Position numbers and translations under genes: made by a program | Part shown: positions 33,701 to 45,700 of the stretch, piece by piece | Layout of the letters: each line of letters starts with the position of its first letter | Numbering within the stretch: position 1 is the first letter of the stretch | Notes under the pieces: model-generated | Database searches by the model: none | What the model was told of the DNA's origin: nothing | The model's input: only the letters and a program-made list of their open reading frames with translations | Assembly: GCA_007922195.1 (NCBI GenBank) | Contig: ML681995.1 | Coordinates: 21,083,801 to 21,147,800, forward strand | Direction of reading: 5' to 3' | Source of the DNA: Podocnemis expansa | Lineage: Eukaryota; Chordata; Testudines; Podocnemididae | DNA: 64,000 nt

Positions 33701-36700
33701 TCTGTGCTGGCCCACGGGCAGCTAGAGTGGAAGGAGGAAGCAGCTTGTTGTGAATGCAGAGGAGTGAGGAACATTTGAGGAGACAGAAGAATATGGAGAA
33801 ATGGGGTAGGAGCGGGGGGAGTTAGGGGCCAAAGCAGAGGCTGGATGGGGGCGAGGGGCATGAACCAGGAATGAGAAACAGTGCTAAAAGGAGCAGTACA
33901 GGGAATCCAACACCCTTTTCAAAATTTCTTTGCTGTTTATCCCCTTGCTCTTAGCCAGTCATAGACCAAACTAAAATTAATGTATCTGATGTTGAAAAGA
34001 AAATCTCGTTCACTCCCTCTCTATCTAATTTAACCAAAAGTAGTGTTTGCTGATGTAATTCCTCCCACTGTTTTTGTTTTTAAGGTTACACTGGTCTGAA
34101 AGAAGCAATTGAAAACTGGGATTTCCAAAAACTTGAACGTCTGGAGGGACATAGACAGCTGCTGAAACGTATAGAGGCTACGATGAGAGACATTGATCCA
34201 GACCGGATAATTTGTGACTTACACCTGTGTCTCATAGACAGAGAATGTCAAGAGATTAAGCAGGTATTATTTCATAATCAAAATTGCAAACTCATTGGGA
34301 GAGTTTATAGCTCTATGATAATTGGGTAGCCTTGACTGTGGTGTCAGGTGTGTAAGTATAATATAGAAACCAATTGTTTCTGGCTTCCTCTGCTTAAAAA
34401 AATAGGTAATGATGTGTCCATGGAGTTCCAACTGTGGTTGGTCACAAAACAAATAGTTTCCTGCAGAATAACTGGCTATAGCCAGAGCTGTCATTTGCCC
34501 CCTCACTCATCAACATGAGACTGATAACAGCATTTTAAGTAAAATATAAAGGCTTTGTACATGCTAAAGTTCTGTCAGCAAAAGGTGATTTTTTGGCACG
34601 AAAACAAACCCTGTGTACACGCTACAATGACCCGTTTGTTGGCAAAACTGCTCTGTTTCGCTGATAAAATAAAATGACCCAGACGAGAGGAATAACACCT
34701 GTTGCGCAAGTGTTTTATTACTACAGAAGGAGTTTGTACACTTAAGCTGTTTTTTGTCATGTTACATGGACTCTGGAAATGTCCCAGAAGGCCAGTCAGG
34801 ACCACTCTGGTCTTTCCTTATAGGGCGGGGAGCTGTTGTACGTGTCAATTTCACTGCTCTAACAGAGGGTACTTGTCAAAATTGATGGGGGGTGAGGTGG
34901 CAGCAGGACGGAGGAGCCCTGGCGGCTTCAGCTCTCCACTGTCCCCTGTTGCTGGGACCCAGGAGCCCAGCAGCTTCTTATGGCAGCAGCCAAAGGGAGA
35001 TGCAAAAGTTACTTAAAATAACTTGCATATCTCCCTTTGACTGCCTAATACCATGGTGGGTAGGCAGGCGTCTTCAGTGCGCTGAGTTGACAGGAAGTGC
35101 CTTCCTGTCAACTGAGCGCTATGCTGGTTGAGGGGGCAGTCTTCAGAGATCTACTTCCTGATTGCCAGAGCCTGTGAAGACCCAGTTGGTTGATTGGGAA
35201 GATCGAACTGATGGCAACAAATGTGCCACCGTCAGTCAAGGCAAGCTGCCTGTTGCTTTAAATGCCTTTGCTCAAGAAGGCATTGCTTGAAGGTGACAGC
35301 CTAGCTTCTTGTTGACCAATATCACGTATTCCCATGGATGTGACTGTGGAGCAGTTCATGGTGAAACAACTCGTATTGCAGCTAAGAGTTCTTTCATCTA
35401 TTTGACTCTTGTCAAGCTTTAATATAGACGTGGCTTGGGCATAGAGGCTGTGTCAGTCAATCTCCTGATGAGGCATTATGACTAAGGCTCAGATTCTTAA
35501 AGACATTTAGGCATTTCTGTGCTCAACATTGTAATGCTTAGCTGATTTAGGAGCTTAAATCTCATTTCCAAAAGGGATTTGGGTGCTTGGATCCATATTT
35601 GTGGTCAGGAAGGAATTTTCCCCTAGAGCTGATTGGCTAGGGCTCTCAGGATTTTTCACTGTCCTCTGTGGCATGGGGCATGGCTCACCTCCTGGTCAGT
35701 TCTCTATCTAAAAGTCCTTAAATCATGATTTGAGGATTTAAATAACTCAGTGATAGGTTAGAGGCTTATTGCTGGAGTTGGTATGTGAGGTTTTGAGGCC
35801 TGCATTGTGCAGGAGGTCAGACTAGATGATCATACTGGTCCCTTCTGACCTTAGTCTACCAACAGTCAATGGGATTTAGGCTTTGTGATGTTCCACTCAC
35901 AGCAGCTGATCCAGTGTGTTGCTGTGAGCTTTTGATTGTCACTCATGAACATCAACTCACCCCACTTTGCCAGGTGACCGCTCACTCCTGACTCAGTCTA
36001 CACTAGTTTTCTGCATGTAATCACTCCCAGGCCGGGGGGGGGTGCACCCTCTGTCCATTCATGGGATTGTCCCCCAGCAAGCATCCCTGGCCTTCTGATA
36101 CCATGCTGAGAACTTGCGTCTTACGGGGGTTAGGACCCTTCCCCAATCACTGTGGACTCATAGACCCTTTTCGTCCATTAATCAATGAAATGAATATGCC
36201 CAGTCTCACTCATTCACACCCTCTAAAGTTCATACAGCTTTAGATAACACAAATGCTAGTTTATGATTAAAGATGATTTCAAATGACTTTACAGTGAATC
36301 AATGCATGATCGTTTAACAAAAGAGTCAGGAGTTACAACAACCAAATAAAAGATATAAGATGCATGCAAGCTAACATTACTGTCCAAGATTACTCATAAG
36401 ATCTGGCTTATTCTCCTCATTTTTATCCACAAGACAGGCCCTTGGTGATGTTCAGACAGCTTTGGCCCTCCTGGCCAAGTGGATAGGTTTCGACTCTTAG
36501 AGTTGTTTTCAAGATGATGATTCTCTACTAAAAAGCCTCTCCCCATTCAAATTCCAAACGGGTAGCAGTGTTGTCTAGTCCGGTAAAACAAACAAGGAGT
36601 CTGATGGCACTTTTAAAGACTAACAGATTTATTTATCTCATGAGCGTTTGTGGAATAGAATCCATGACGAAGTGGGGCTCTCTCTCATGAATGCTCATAC

Positions 36701-39700
36701 AATAAATAAATGTTAGCCTTTAAAAGTGCCACCAGACTCCTTGTTTGCTTTCCTGCTCAAAGTTTCTGTATTTGTTTTCAGTCCCCGCCCCTCCTCTTCA
36801 TGGGCTGACCTGATTTCCTTTGTTCTGCCTGAGCCAGGGAACTCAATTTGCATTATCTTTATCATGGACCTTTCCAACCTCGGTACTGAGGGATAGCCCT
36901 GAGGGTCCAAGCCATGTGACATGCTTCATATCTGTGCACATACATGATGCTGCAAGAAAGAAGATAACATAAAAATATGGCAGAGCATTCAAAAGGGAAC
37001 CTCACGTGGTACATTTTGCATCAAACCGCATGAATAGACTGCAAAAATTACACAGATCAAGCCCAGAGGTACATAGATATGCATCCTGTTACAGGCTCCT
37101 AGAAGGAGCCCTACACAGGACTATTACAGAGCCTTGGATTGGATTGGGAGTGAAATTAAGAAAACAGTTCCATGTGAGGCACTGATCCCAAGATCCTAAA
37201 GCATTTTTAAAATAAGAATTAGGCTCCTAAATAATTTAGACTTAGCAGCATTAAGTACAGCAGTGCCTAACCACCTTTAAAAACCTGGGCCTTTGTGGCC
37301 ATGCTGGAATAGCAGATTATGAGGTATTGTTGATTTAACCAGAAACAGACAGGATTGCTGTTCAGTGACTTTGCCAGTTTTTTCCCTCTGAAAAATCTAT
37401 ATGGACAGTTGTGGGCAATTTGTGTCTCTATCCAAGGAGCTCTCTGGTGTGGGGAGCCACTGTCACTCTCCTTCTTCAATGTGTATGTGATGACACCCTG
37501 CTATATATCTCTGTCTTATCTGAGTTGGACAGTGCAATGCAGAACATCCACCAGTATCTTGCTGAGATCATGGCATGATGAGGGTGAGCAGGCTGAGCCC
37601 TGACCCAGATATGACCGAGTTAATAAGAGTGGGTGGAGGAAGGAGATGGTGGCGGTAACATCAGTCACTCTGATTGAAGGTGTACATCTGCCACTAGTTA
37701 CTAAGGGGTGTAAGCCCAAGCTGCTGTTGGGCAGCCCTTTTACAGTAGTAGGTCAGTCTGCCAATTATCTATGTCTGGTTGGAAGGTTGTAGCCTTCCTT
37801 TTAGGCGCAGACATTGCCACCATTACCCATGCTTTTATCATCAGCCTGCTGGAGTGTGGGGCCTATGCTTCAAAACTAGAGACTGAGGTGGATACAGGAG
37901 ATAATTGTTTGCTTATTGAGCGGAGCATCTAACTGGGGCCATGTAACACATGGGACTTTCCTCCCTGAGTGATCACCTCTCTCCCCATGCTGTATTGCCA
38001 CCACTGTGGCCAGCAAGAGAGCTTAGGATAGATCCTCCTCATTGCAAAAGAGAAGGAGGCAGCTGTGTTTGTTGTGAGTCATCAAGGGCTCGAATTTGTT
38101 TCCCCCTTACCTTGGTTTAAAATAGCTTGAATTTGGTGATTTTTCCAGGGGTGCTGCAAAAGGTAGAGAAGGCTAAATATGCTAAGTCCTTTGGCAAGGG
38201 CTAAGAATATAGCCAGGAAATGAAGGGGGTAAGTGGCTGGCTGAAGTCCCATGAGACCGTTGATTTCCATGCTGCTGAAATGTAATTTAATTGTATAGGG
38301 AATGATGTTATGGCAACCTAGAGCCATGGACAGAGGTCTTGGTGTATTAAATCTAAATAAATAGCTCAGTGAGACTGCTCAGGTGGTAAGCTCTATACAT
38401 AATCCTAGTACAGGAGCTCAGTGTAGAACTTTGAATTTCTCATGAAAGAGAAATTGGGAGGATTAGGTCTTCTTAAAATTTAAATGATCCTTTTAATGTA
38501 TTGTGTGTGTGCCACCGATGGTTTCTAGCGGAGAGATAGTCACAAACCTGATACAAATCTTCAGTGAAAATACAGATCTGTGTTGTAGTAAAATTAGTGC
38601 CATTATTTCATATTTTGAGAGAGAAAATGAAATTCTTAAAGCAACTAGTTAAATGATCACTTCTTAGAAAATTCCAAATTGTAGATGCATTGGGCCTGCT
38701 CTGGTAATTATAGAAACTTGAAAAGCCTTTTTTGTTTTTAAGCAGTGTTTATGCCCAGAGACTCTTAAAAAGCAAATTGAAGCTTGTAATTCTTAGTTGT
38801 TAGATTCATCAGCTCAGTTCCTTCCTCTCACTGAGAAAGTCAAAGATTATTTGCTGGATTTTATCTCTTTTGAGAGGTTGCAACTAATTAGTAAGAAGCA
38901 ACATTATTTTTTTGTCTATTATTAAGATGTCAGTATACTTGACACAGTCCAAGGCAGGCAATAAAATAGTTTCCATCCCTGCTGTTCCTGGCTTCCAGTC
39001 CAAAAATTGGCTAAGAGGGACTTCCTAAGCTATTTCACTGTGTTTTAAATATGAATAAAATATTTTATCTTTATTTCATATATTTTGAAAGACACTCCAA
39101 TTCAGCTAACTGAAAATCTTTCACGTTTTTATAATACTTTACACTTTCAATGGACCTTTTATCACATGGCCTCAAAGCGCTTTATAAAGGCAGATATGCA
39201 TTAGTATTCCCTCTACAGAGTGTGAAATTGAGGAACAAATTTTTGTCATAGACCTTCATCCTGCAAACATGCAAGCACATACATAACTATACTGTTGCAG
39301 GTAGTCCTGTTGAGTTCAATGGGACTATAAAGTATTTATAGGATCAGAGCAATTGTGTGCTTTACAGTTATGTAGACAGACAACATAACTTAAGTGTTTC
39401 CTCATATAAAGACTCAAAGATGTTTTTCTTTTGAATAAAAACCAACCAACCAAACAAAAAATCCTTTGCCACCTTAAAAGCCAACAAATTTCTTTGGGCA
39501 TAAGCTTTCATGAGCTTTGTCAGATGCAGGACATACTTTTTGATGTTCTGGAAGCAGTCACAAACTTTTGCTTATGTATTATTCAGGTTAAAGAACGGAA
39601 GGGCAGGATGGCTGGTGCAGTAAAGCTTCTTGAATGCCTTTGTAGATCAGACAAGGAAAACTGGCCTAAAACTTTTCAACTAGCTCTAGACCGAGCAGGA

Positions 39701-42700
39701 TACGATGATGCAAGTAAACTGTGGAATATGAAAGGTAATATGCAAATTATTTTTATCATATTTTCTGCTTAAATTTCTATTTTTGTTCCAGACATGAATC
39801 TTCTTCAGAAAGATCTGATTATCTTAGAGAGACAGCATTGTCTTAAATCCTTTTATTTTAATTGACTCTTTTTTTTTTTTTTAAGTCTTTGTGGTAGAGT
39901 GTCTTTAGAACACTTTTATATTTCAGGGTTGTTAAAAGGATTTTTTTTAAAGTCCTTTTGCTCCCTTAAGATGTACATAAGGTCTTTTTAACAAAGGAGA
40001 CATTGGCTACACAAGGGAAATGATGAAACTATCTATCTGCAAAGTAAACGACATGGAAAAGTTTGGTTCCCACCTCATTAATTGTATTGATTGATCACAA
40101 TGTTTTCAGACAAAATGGTGATTTTTTTTCAAGTTGATAAGCTTTCTTTTGGTTTTGCTCTGCCCATTATAAAATGATCTGTATGGGTGTCCACAATAAC
40201 AGTGGACAAATCTCCTTGTCCCTACACATCTGTGCACCCAATAGAAAAGTAAAGACTGTGTGTTTCAGAGATCACTGAGCAACATCTAGAACAGAACCAT
40301 AGGGTTGGAAGGGACCTCATGAGATCGAGTCCAGCACTCAGACTAAGCAACCTCTTTTGTTTTCTGCAAATACAGAATTTTCCACCACGTCAAATCCACC
40401 CTCTACCATTGAATTTATCATTTTTATTAAGCTTTTCATCTTCCCATTTTGTTGTGAAAATACCCTCACATTTGAGCTCCCACCAGAGTTGTTAGGCAAT
40501 TTGCCTGGATTGAGAACAGTAGGATCAGGCACTATGGAACTAATCCAAGTGATTCTTATGGATGAATCCAGATTTTGATTTTTTTTTTTTTTTTTTGCAC
40601 TTGATCTGCTTAGACCTGGTACATAAGGAACTTGTTTGAAGTAATTTTTCTTAACAAATGGAAAAAATATTTTGTCTATGTAATATTTTACTAGTTTAAC
40701 CAATATTTCTGTAGTTGGCTCCTGTTTTGCAACAGTTTTATATGACTGTAAGCAGGTCTATAATATTCTGTGTCTTTTGGTGCCCCTTCCCACCATCTTA
40801 TCAGATTAATTTTATAGTCTTCATTGTGTGTGTGTGGGGGGGCTTTTGGGCCTCTTATGGCATCTAGCTTAATAAACCCAGAGTTCATCCACTTGGGGAT
40901 GCTCTTGGATCATAAGAGAAATTGTCCTTGTTGGGATGTTCCAGCTCAGATAGTCAGAGTTGCTGACAGAAGGCACTGATAATTAATGCTGCTTTTTGAA
41001 GTGGGGTTTGATGACTAGCAATGAAGAAATGTAGTTCTGATGTGCTTCTTGGTTTTGTGTGGTTTCTGCTTCAGCTAAATGATAGGGCTATGAGAGAGTC
41101 ATTCTGGAATGCAAACTATAGGGAGAGCAAGTTATTTAGCAGGTGCCTTCAGAACTAGTCAGAAATAAGTCTGGACCTGGTACAAGAAGCAAGAAGAAGA
41201 AGAGGTTCAATTGTCCTGTGCTTTTTTTTGAGCTTGTGGTGCTTTCGCTGGGCTCCACAGAGTTGCTTGTCTGCCTTAAGACAAGCCTGGATAAGGCGTC
41301 TTACTTTTACCTCAGACTTCTAAGTCCAGAAGGAACCATCATGCTCATCTGGTTTAACTTCCTCCATTGTAAGCAAACAACTTCATAACCAATAAGATTC
41401 TGCATTGTGGGAGAATCACTTTCCTGGCCTGTCAAACACGTCATTTAAAGTGGAAAAGGTGTCTAAGATGCTTCTCTTGGTCTTGTTCAGGTACCGATAA
41501 AGAGATGAATGTTGAAATGATGGATTACCAGAACGAGAACAGTGGTGCTGTAGAGATAAGTTTACAATATTCTGAAGAAGCAGAAGTTCATAATTTCAGT
41601 GAAAGTCCATGTTTTCATTCAGGTAATGTCCAGTTGCAAACTTTAGAACTGTGCAATCCTTCTCAACCTTGTCAGTCTGTGTATGGTGTCCTTAAAATGG
41701 CTTAAAAGAAACTAATGTTAGAAAATAGTCTTTTGCAGTCATTTTCCTACTCCCTGCTTTAACTGATTACTGTTTTTTTTTTTTTTTTTGTTGCTGCAAA
41801 AAATGCCCACTGTCTCGGGCATGACACATGTCAGGGTTGGCAATATTTGCTGCCCTCCATGCCAACCTCCCCCCCCCGAGCCATTAGCAGGTACCGGGGT
41901 GGGGCCAGAAAGGTGCTGTGGGTTTGGCCATGCACTTCTTTTCCCTGCTGACGCCACCCCCCACCTGAGAAACAGGGACAGGAGCTGCACACTCCTTTTC
42001 CCTGCTGACCCTGCCTTCTCCCCCTCCTGCTGGGTGCAGCACCAGCAGGGGACTGGAGCCGTGCTGAGGGGAGCAGGAGCAGCGCTGCAGGGCCAGGAGC
42101 CCTCTGCGCAGAGGCCTGCATGCCGGGTTTGGCATGTATGCAGGGGAAGGTCAAGCCCCGATATACATTAGATGCTGCCTTTTGTATACCATATGCTCAT
42201 TGGAAAGTTGATATTTCAAAGGCACACTCTGAGGAAGGAATTAAAACAGTGGTATTCAAGCCATGGCTGTACAGGCTTGCACCACCCTCTTCTCCGAGTA
42301 AGTCACCATGTGACCTAATAACTGGTAATTTAGAAACAAACACTAGTGTTTGGATCTGTGGTCTGATGGGAAGCAGGGGCGGATTAGGGGCTGCAGGGTC
42401 CCTGGGCCTCTTCCACCAATGGACTCCACCCTCGACTGGGAGTGTGGGGCCAGAGGTCAGCCATTGCCTGGCTAGTCGGCCTCCGGGGCAGCGGGGCCAA
42501 CTGGTAAGCATGGTACAGCTTCCGTGCAGCCCAAAGGCTGCATGGGAGGCTGCACTGCACATCAGCTAGCCCCAGCCCCCAGAGCGGAGCAACCAGTCAT
42601 GCCAGCCCACCTCGCCTTCAGGGGCAGACCAGCTGTCCCACAGGCAGAAAGACAGCACAGAGTTCAGTCTGTGGGCTGGCCCGTCCCACCCCTGGGGGTG

Positions 42701-45700
42701 AACTGGCCAGCCCAGGGGCAGAGCAGAAGCACAAAGTCCAGCCTCTGGCCTGGGGCAGTCCCACTGACCCAGCACCAGCAGGGTGGAGAGCCCTGACATC
42801 CTCATAGGCCCTTGTGGTAAAGCCCTCCAGATTCACGGGATGTGGGTGCAAATAATCACAGACCCATTGCTGCGGATTGACCCACGTATGCAGATTGTGT
42901 TTTTATCTGCCCAGGGAGTGATCCATCACTGCAGCTGCTGCTATGATCTGTGTCATCAGCACACAGCAGAACAAGGAAGAGCTCAGCTCTGATTATGGTC
43001 TGCCAGCCAATCAGAGTCTTAGTCACAGCAGGCTGGGGCTTGGAGGGTGAACGCTCACTGTCAGTCAGTCAGGACGCTGGCCTTTGATTGGCTCATTCCC
43101 CACGACTTCCCTGCACACTTCTTCCTTTTCTGGTTTGCAGTTCACATGCCGTGCTGTTAAACAGAGATTTCATTGTTGGCCAAGGAAATCTGATTGACAG
43201 CAGTGTGTGAACTGCAAACAAGAAAAGGGAAAAGTAGGTGAAACCCATGGAGGAATGAGCCAATCAAAGGCTAAAACGGTGACTGTGAGCCCGAGCTAGG
43301 TTGCAGATGCGGTTACAGATATAGATAAAAGACGACGTGGATTGTGGACCAGCTAGATACTGTCACTGAGCAGATGCAGATCCACGTTTTTGTAGCTGCA
43401 CAGGGTTCTACCACGCAGTAATCCGCAATTGATGGTAACAAAGCTAACTGATCCCTAAAATGCAGCTTGTTTTGAAAATTTACCTAACTGTTTTGACAAA
43501 TGTTAATTTGCGCTCATTATTTGTTAGTCACAAAACAATAATTACCAACTCTGACAGTGGCTCCTCAGTTTTTAAAGACTGGGGGTCTCTGATTTAAAGA
43601 AAGTACTGGAAGGTATAAGAATTAATAGAACAGAAAGATGAATGCTGTACATAATGTTCATTCAATCTGTTTTTGGAAGATACAGCCAGACACATGTTCA
43701 CTGAGGTTCTGTGCTTTGTGGCTTGAAAAGGTTGGGTCAAGGGAAAACCAGTTTGACTCTTCCAGCAAAGAGTGTGAAATGAGTTCATCTCAGGGAAGAG
43801 ATTTAAAGTTTTTATTGAGCAAATGTTTGAAACAGGTACAAATGATCAGTCATGTATAAAACAAGAGTATTCAGGTAGCCAGGACTATAAAATGTGAGCT
43901 GTTTAAACTGTAATCAGCTGTTTAAACATTTTAAGCAGCTGATTACCTTTTAAACTGGGGAGTGGATGGAGCTTGGCTGGGCTGGCTCCCCACCAGCAAG
44001 AGCAGCTGGGCAGCTTTTGTGATTGGTGGGGGGAGGTGTAGCTGGGCTTGGCTTTGCTCAGCTCTCCAGCATACCCTTCTTCCTCCCGCCAGTGTTTAAC
44101 CATTTACACATTCTATTTTTAGAACATTTAAATGGATTTTAAATTAAACTAATTTTTACATCCCTACTGCATGGAGAAAAACAGACCTTATAAAAAGCCA
44201 GTATGTAACACTCAGACCACTTAAAGTTCCAGTCAGATATATGGTCTGTAATAAAATCTTTTTCCCCCAAGGGTGCTACTCATGTAATTATATGGGGGAT
44301 ATTTTATTCTATTCTATGCATTACATTTTATATAACTGATCATGTTCTTGAACACAGCATATCTTGAGCTTTGTTTATTCATGTCCTAGAAGTATCTGAA
44401 CATCCTAATTATGGACCAAAGAAGGCTAGAAGTTATCAAATTGAGCTAGCTCAGCCGGCTGTCGGTGGGAAGAATACAATAATATGTGCTCCAACCGGTA
44501 AGAAGTCCATTCCCAGTATGGATTTTTTGAGATGTGCTCTCTTTATTTAGCCACGTTGCTGGGGGGATGGAGCCCACAGCTTCATTTGGCTTTTTAGGAC
44601 AAAGATTTGTCAAATACACCTACATACCTTTTCTTGAAAAGTATACTACCCAATAAATTCAATCCACTGCAGTTACTGAGGGGCCCTGGGGACTTCATAG
44701 TTATGGGTGTGGAGAGATGGCATTTAATGCAGGGCTAAAATCCTCCTCTTTTGACCTTTGATGTTTGAATGTTCCTTTTGCAATTTGCACACTCGCCCTT
44801 CCTGGGCCAATTAAATTCTCTATCATGGTTGTATGGCGCAACATTTACTAACCTTCACAGAGAAGAAGAGGTTTCACAGGAGACCTTTGAAATTTGTCTG
44901 GTGGGGATTTTCTTTTGGACTCAGCTAAGTAAAGAGCAACAGTTCTTACAAACTCCAAACTTTGCAGAGGCCTTCATGTCAGCTCAGGGATAGGTCACTG
45001 TTACATTGTTAATGTTTGACAGCAAAATGGCTCTTCCCCTTCTGCAGAGAGTAGCTGACCAGACTGTCAGCCTCTCCTCCTTTCCTCAGATGTGGCTAGC
45101 CTGCCTCCCCAGTTTGATTCCTTACAGAGACCTGAGGCAGCATGGGAACTTGGGGTGGGCAGGCCGGCAGCTGAGTTGGACTGGCAGAGAGATGGTAAGA
45201 AGAGAAGCTAAGATATGCGGGAAGGGTCAACGGTGGAGATTTACAGCAGAAGATACATTGGCAGCAGAGCTGTCAGATATGCACCAGTAAGCTGACCCAA
45301 AACTCATTGAAGTCTATTAAAAGACTTTCACTGAAAAGCCCCAGATCAACTTCTTGTAGCAAACCATCTTGTAGTCTGCCAGGAGACTGGCTGAAGGACT
45401 GAATCTTAACACCCTTCCCCATCTCTGTTCACTTAACTGTTTAAAAAAATGCAGTTGGGGAAGAATGCTGTGGGAGGACACATGGGAAAGGCCCTAGAGC
45501 AATCTAGTGTGTGCAGGTGAGTGATATAGGCAGGTTTGTGGGAAGCCATGTGGGAGCCGGGCAGGGCCCAAGGAGAGAAAGGGGGCTTCCAGGTAGGAGA
45601 CAGAGAGCGCTGAGGATCTTTCTAGGGCACCTAAGAGAGAGATAATTTAGTGTGGATAGGGTTGCATAGAGGCCCATGTGTGGGGAATTTTTGATCTTTG

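Larger units (their letters stand above)
30997..39586 (+). other. RIGI: RIGI introns 2 and 3 (with exon 3 between)
   Basis: Apart from exon 3 (34085-34263), this stretch holds CR1 3' ends, a probable DNA element (34540-35440), LTR-like copy 2, a foldback copy, an L2-like fossil, and a SINE-like remnant. Sections 31130-32400, 33060-34080 and 38000-39100 show nothing I can name. Confidence 0.55.
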
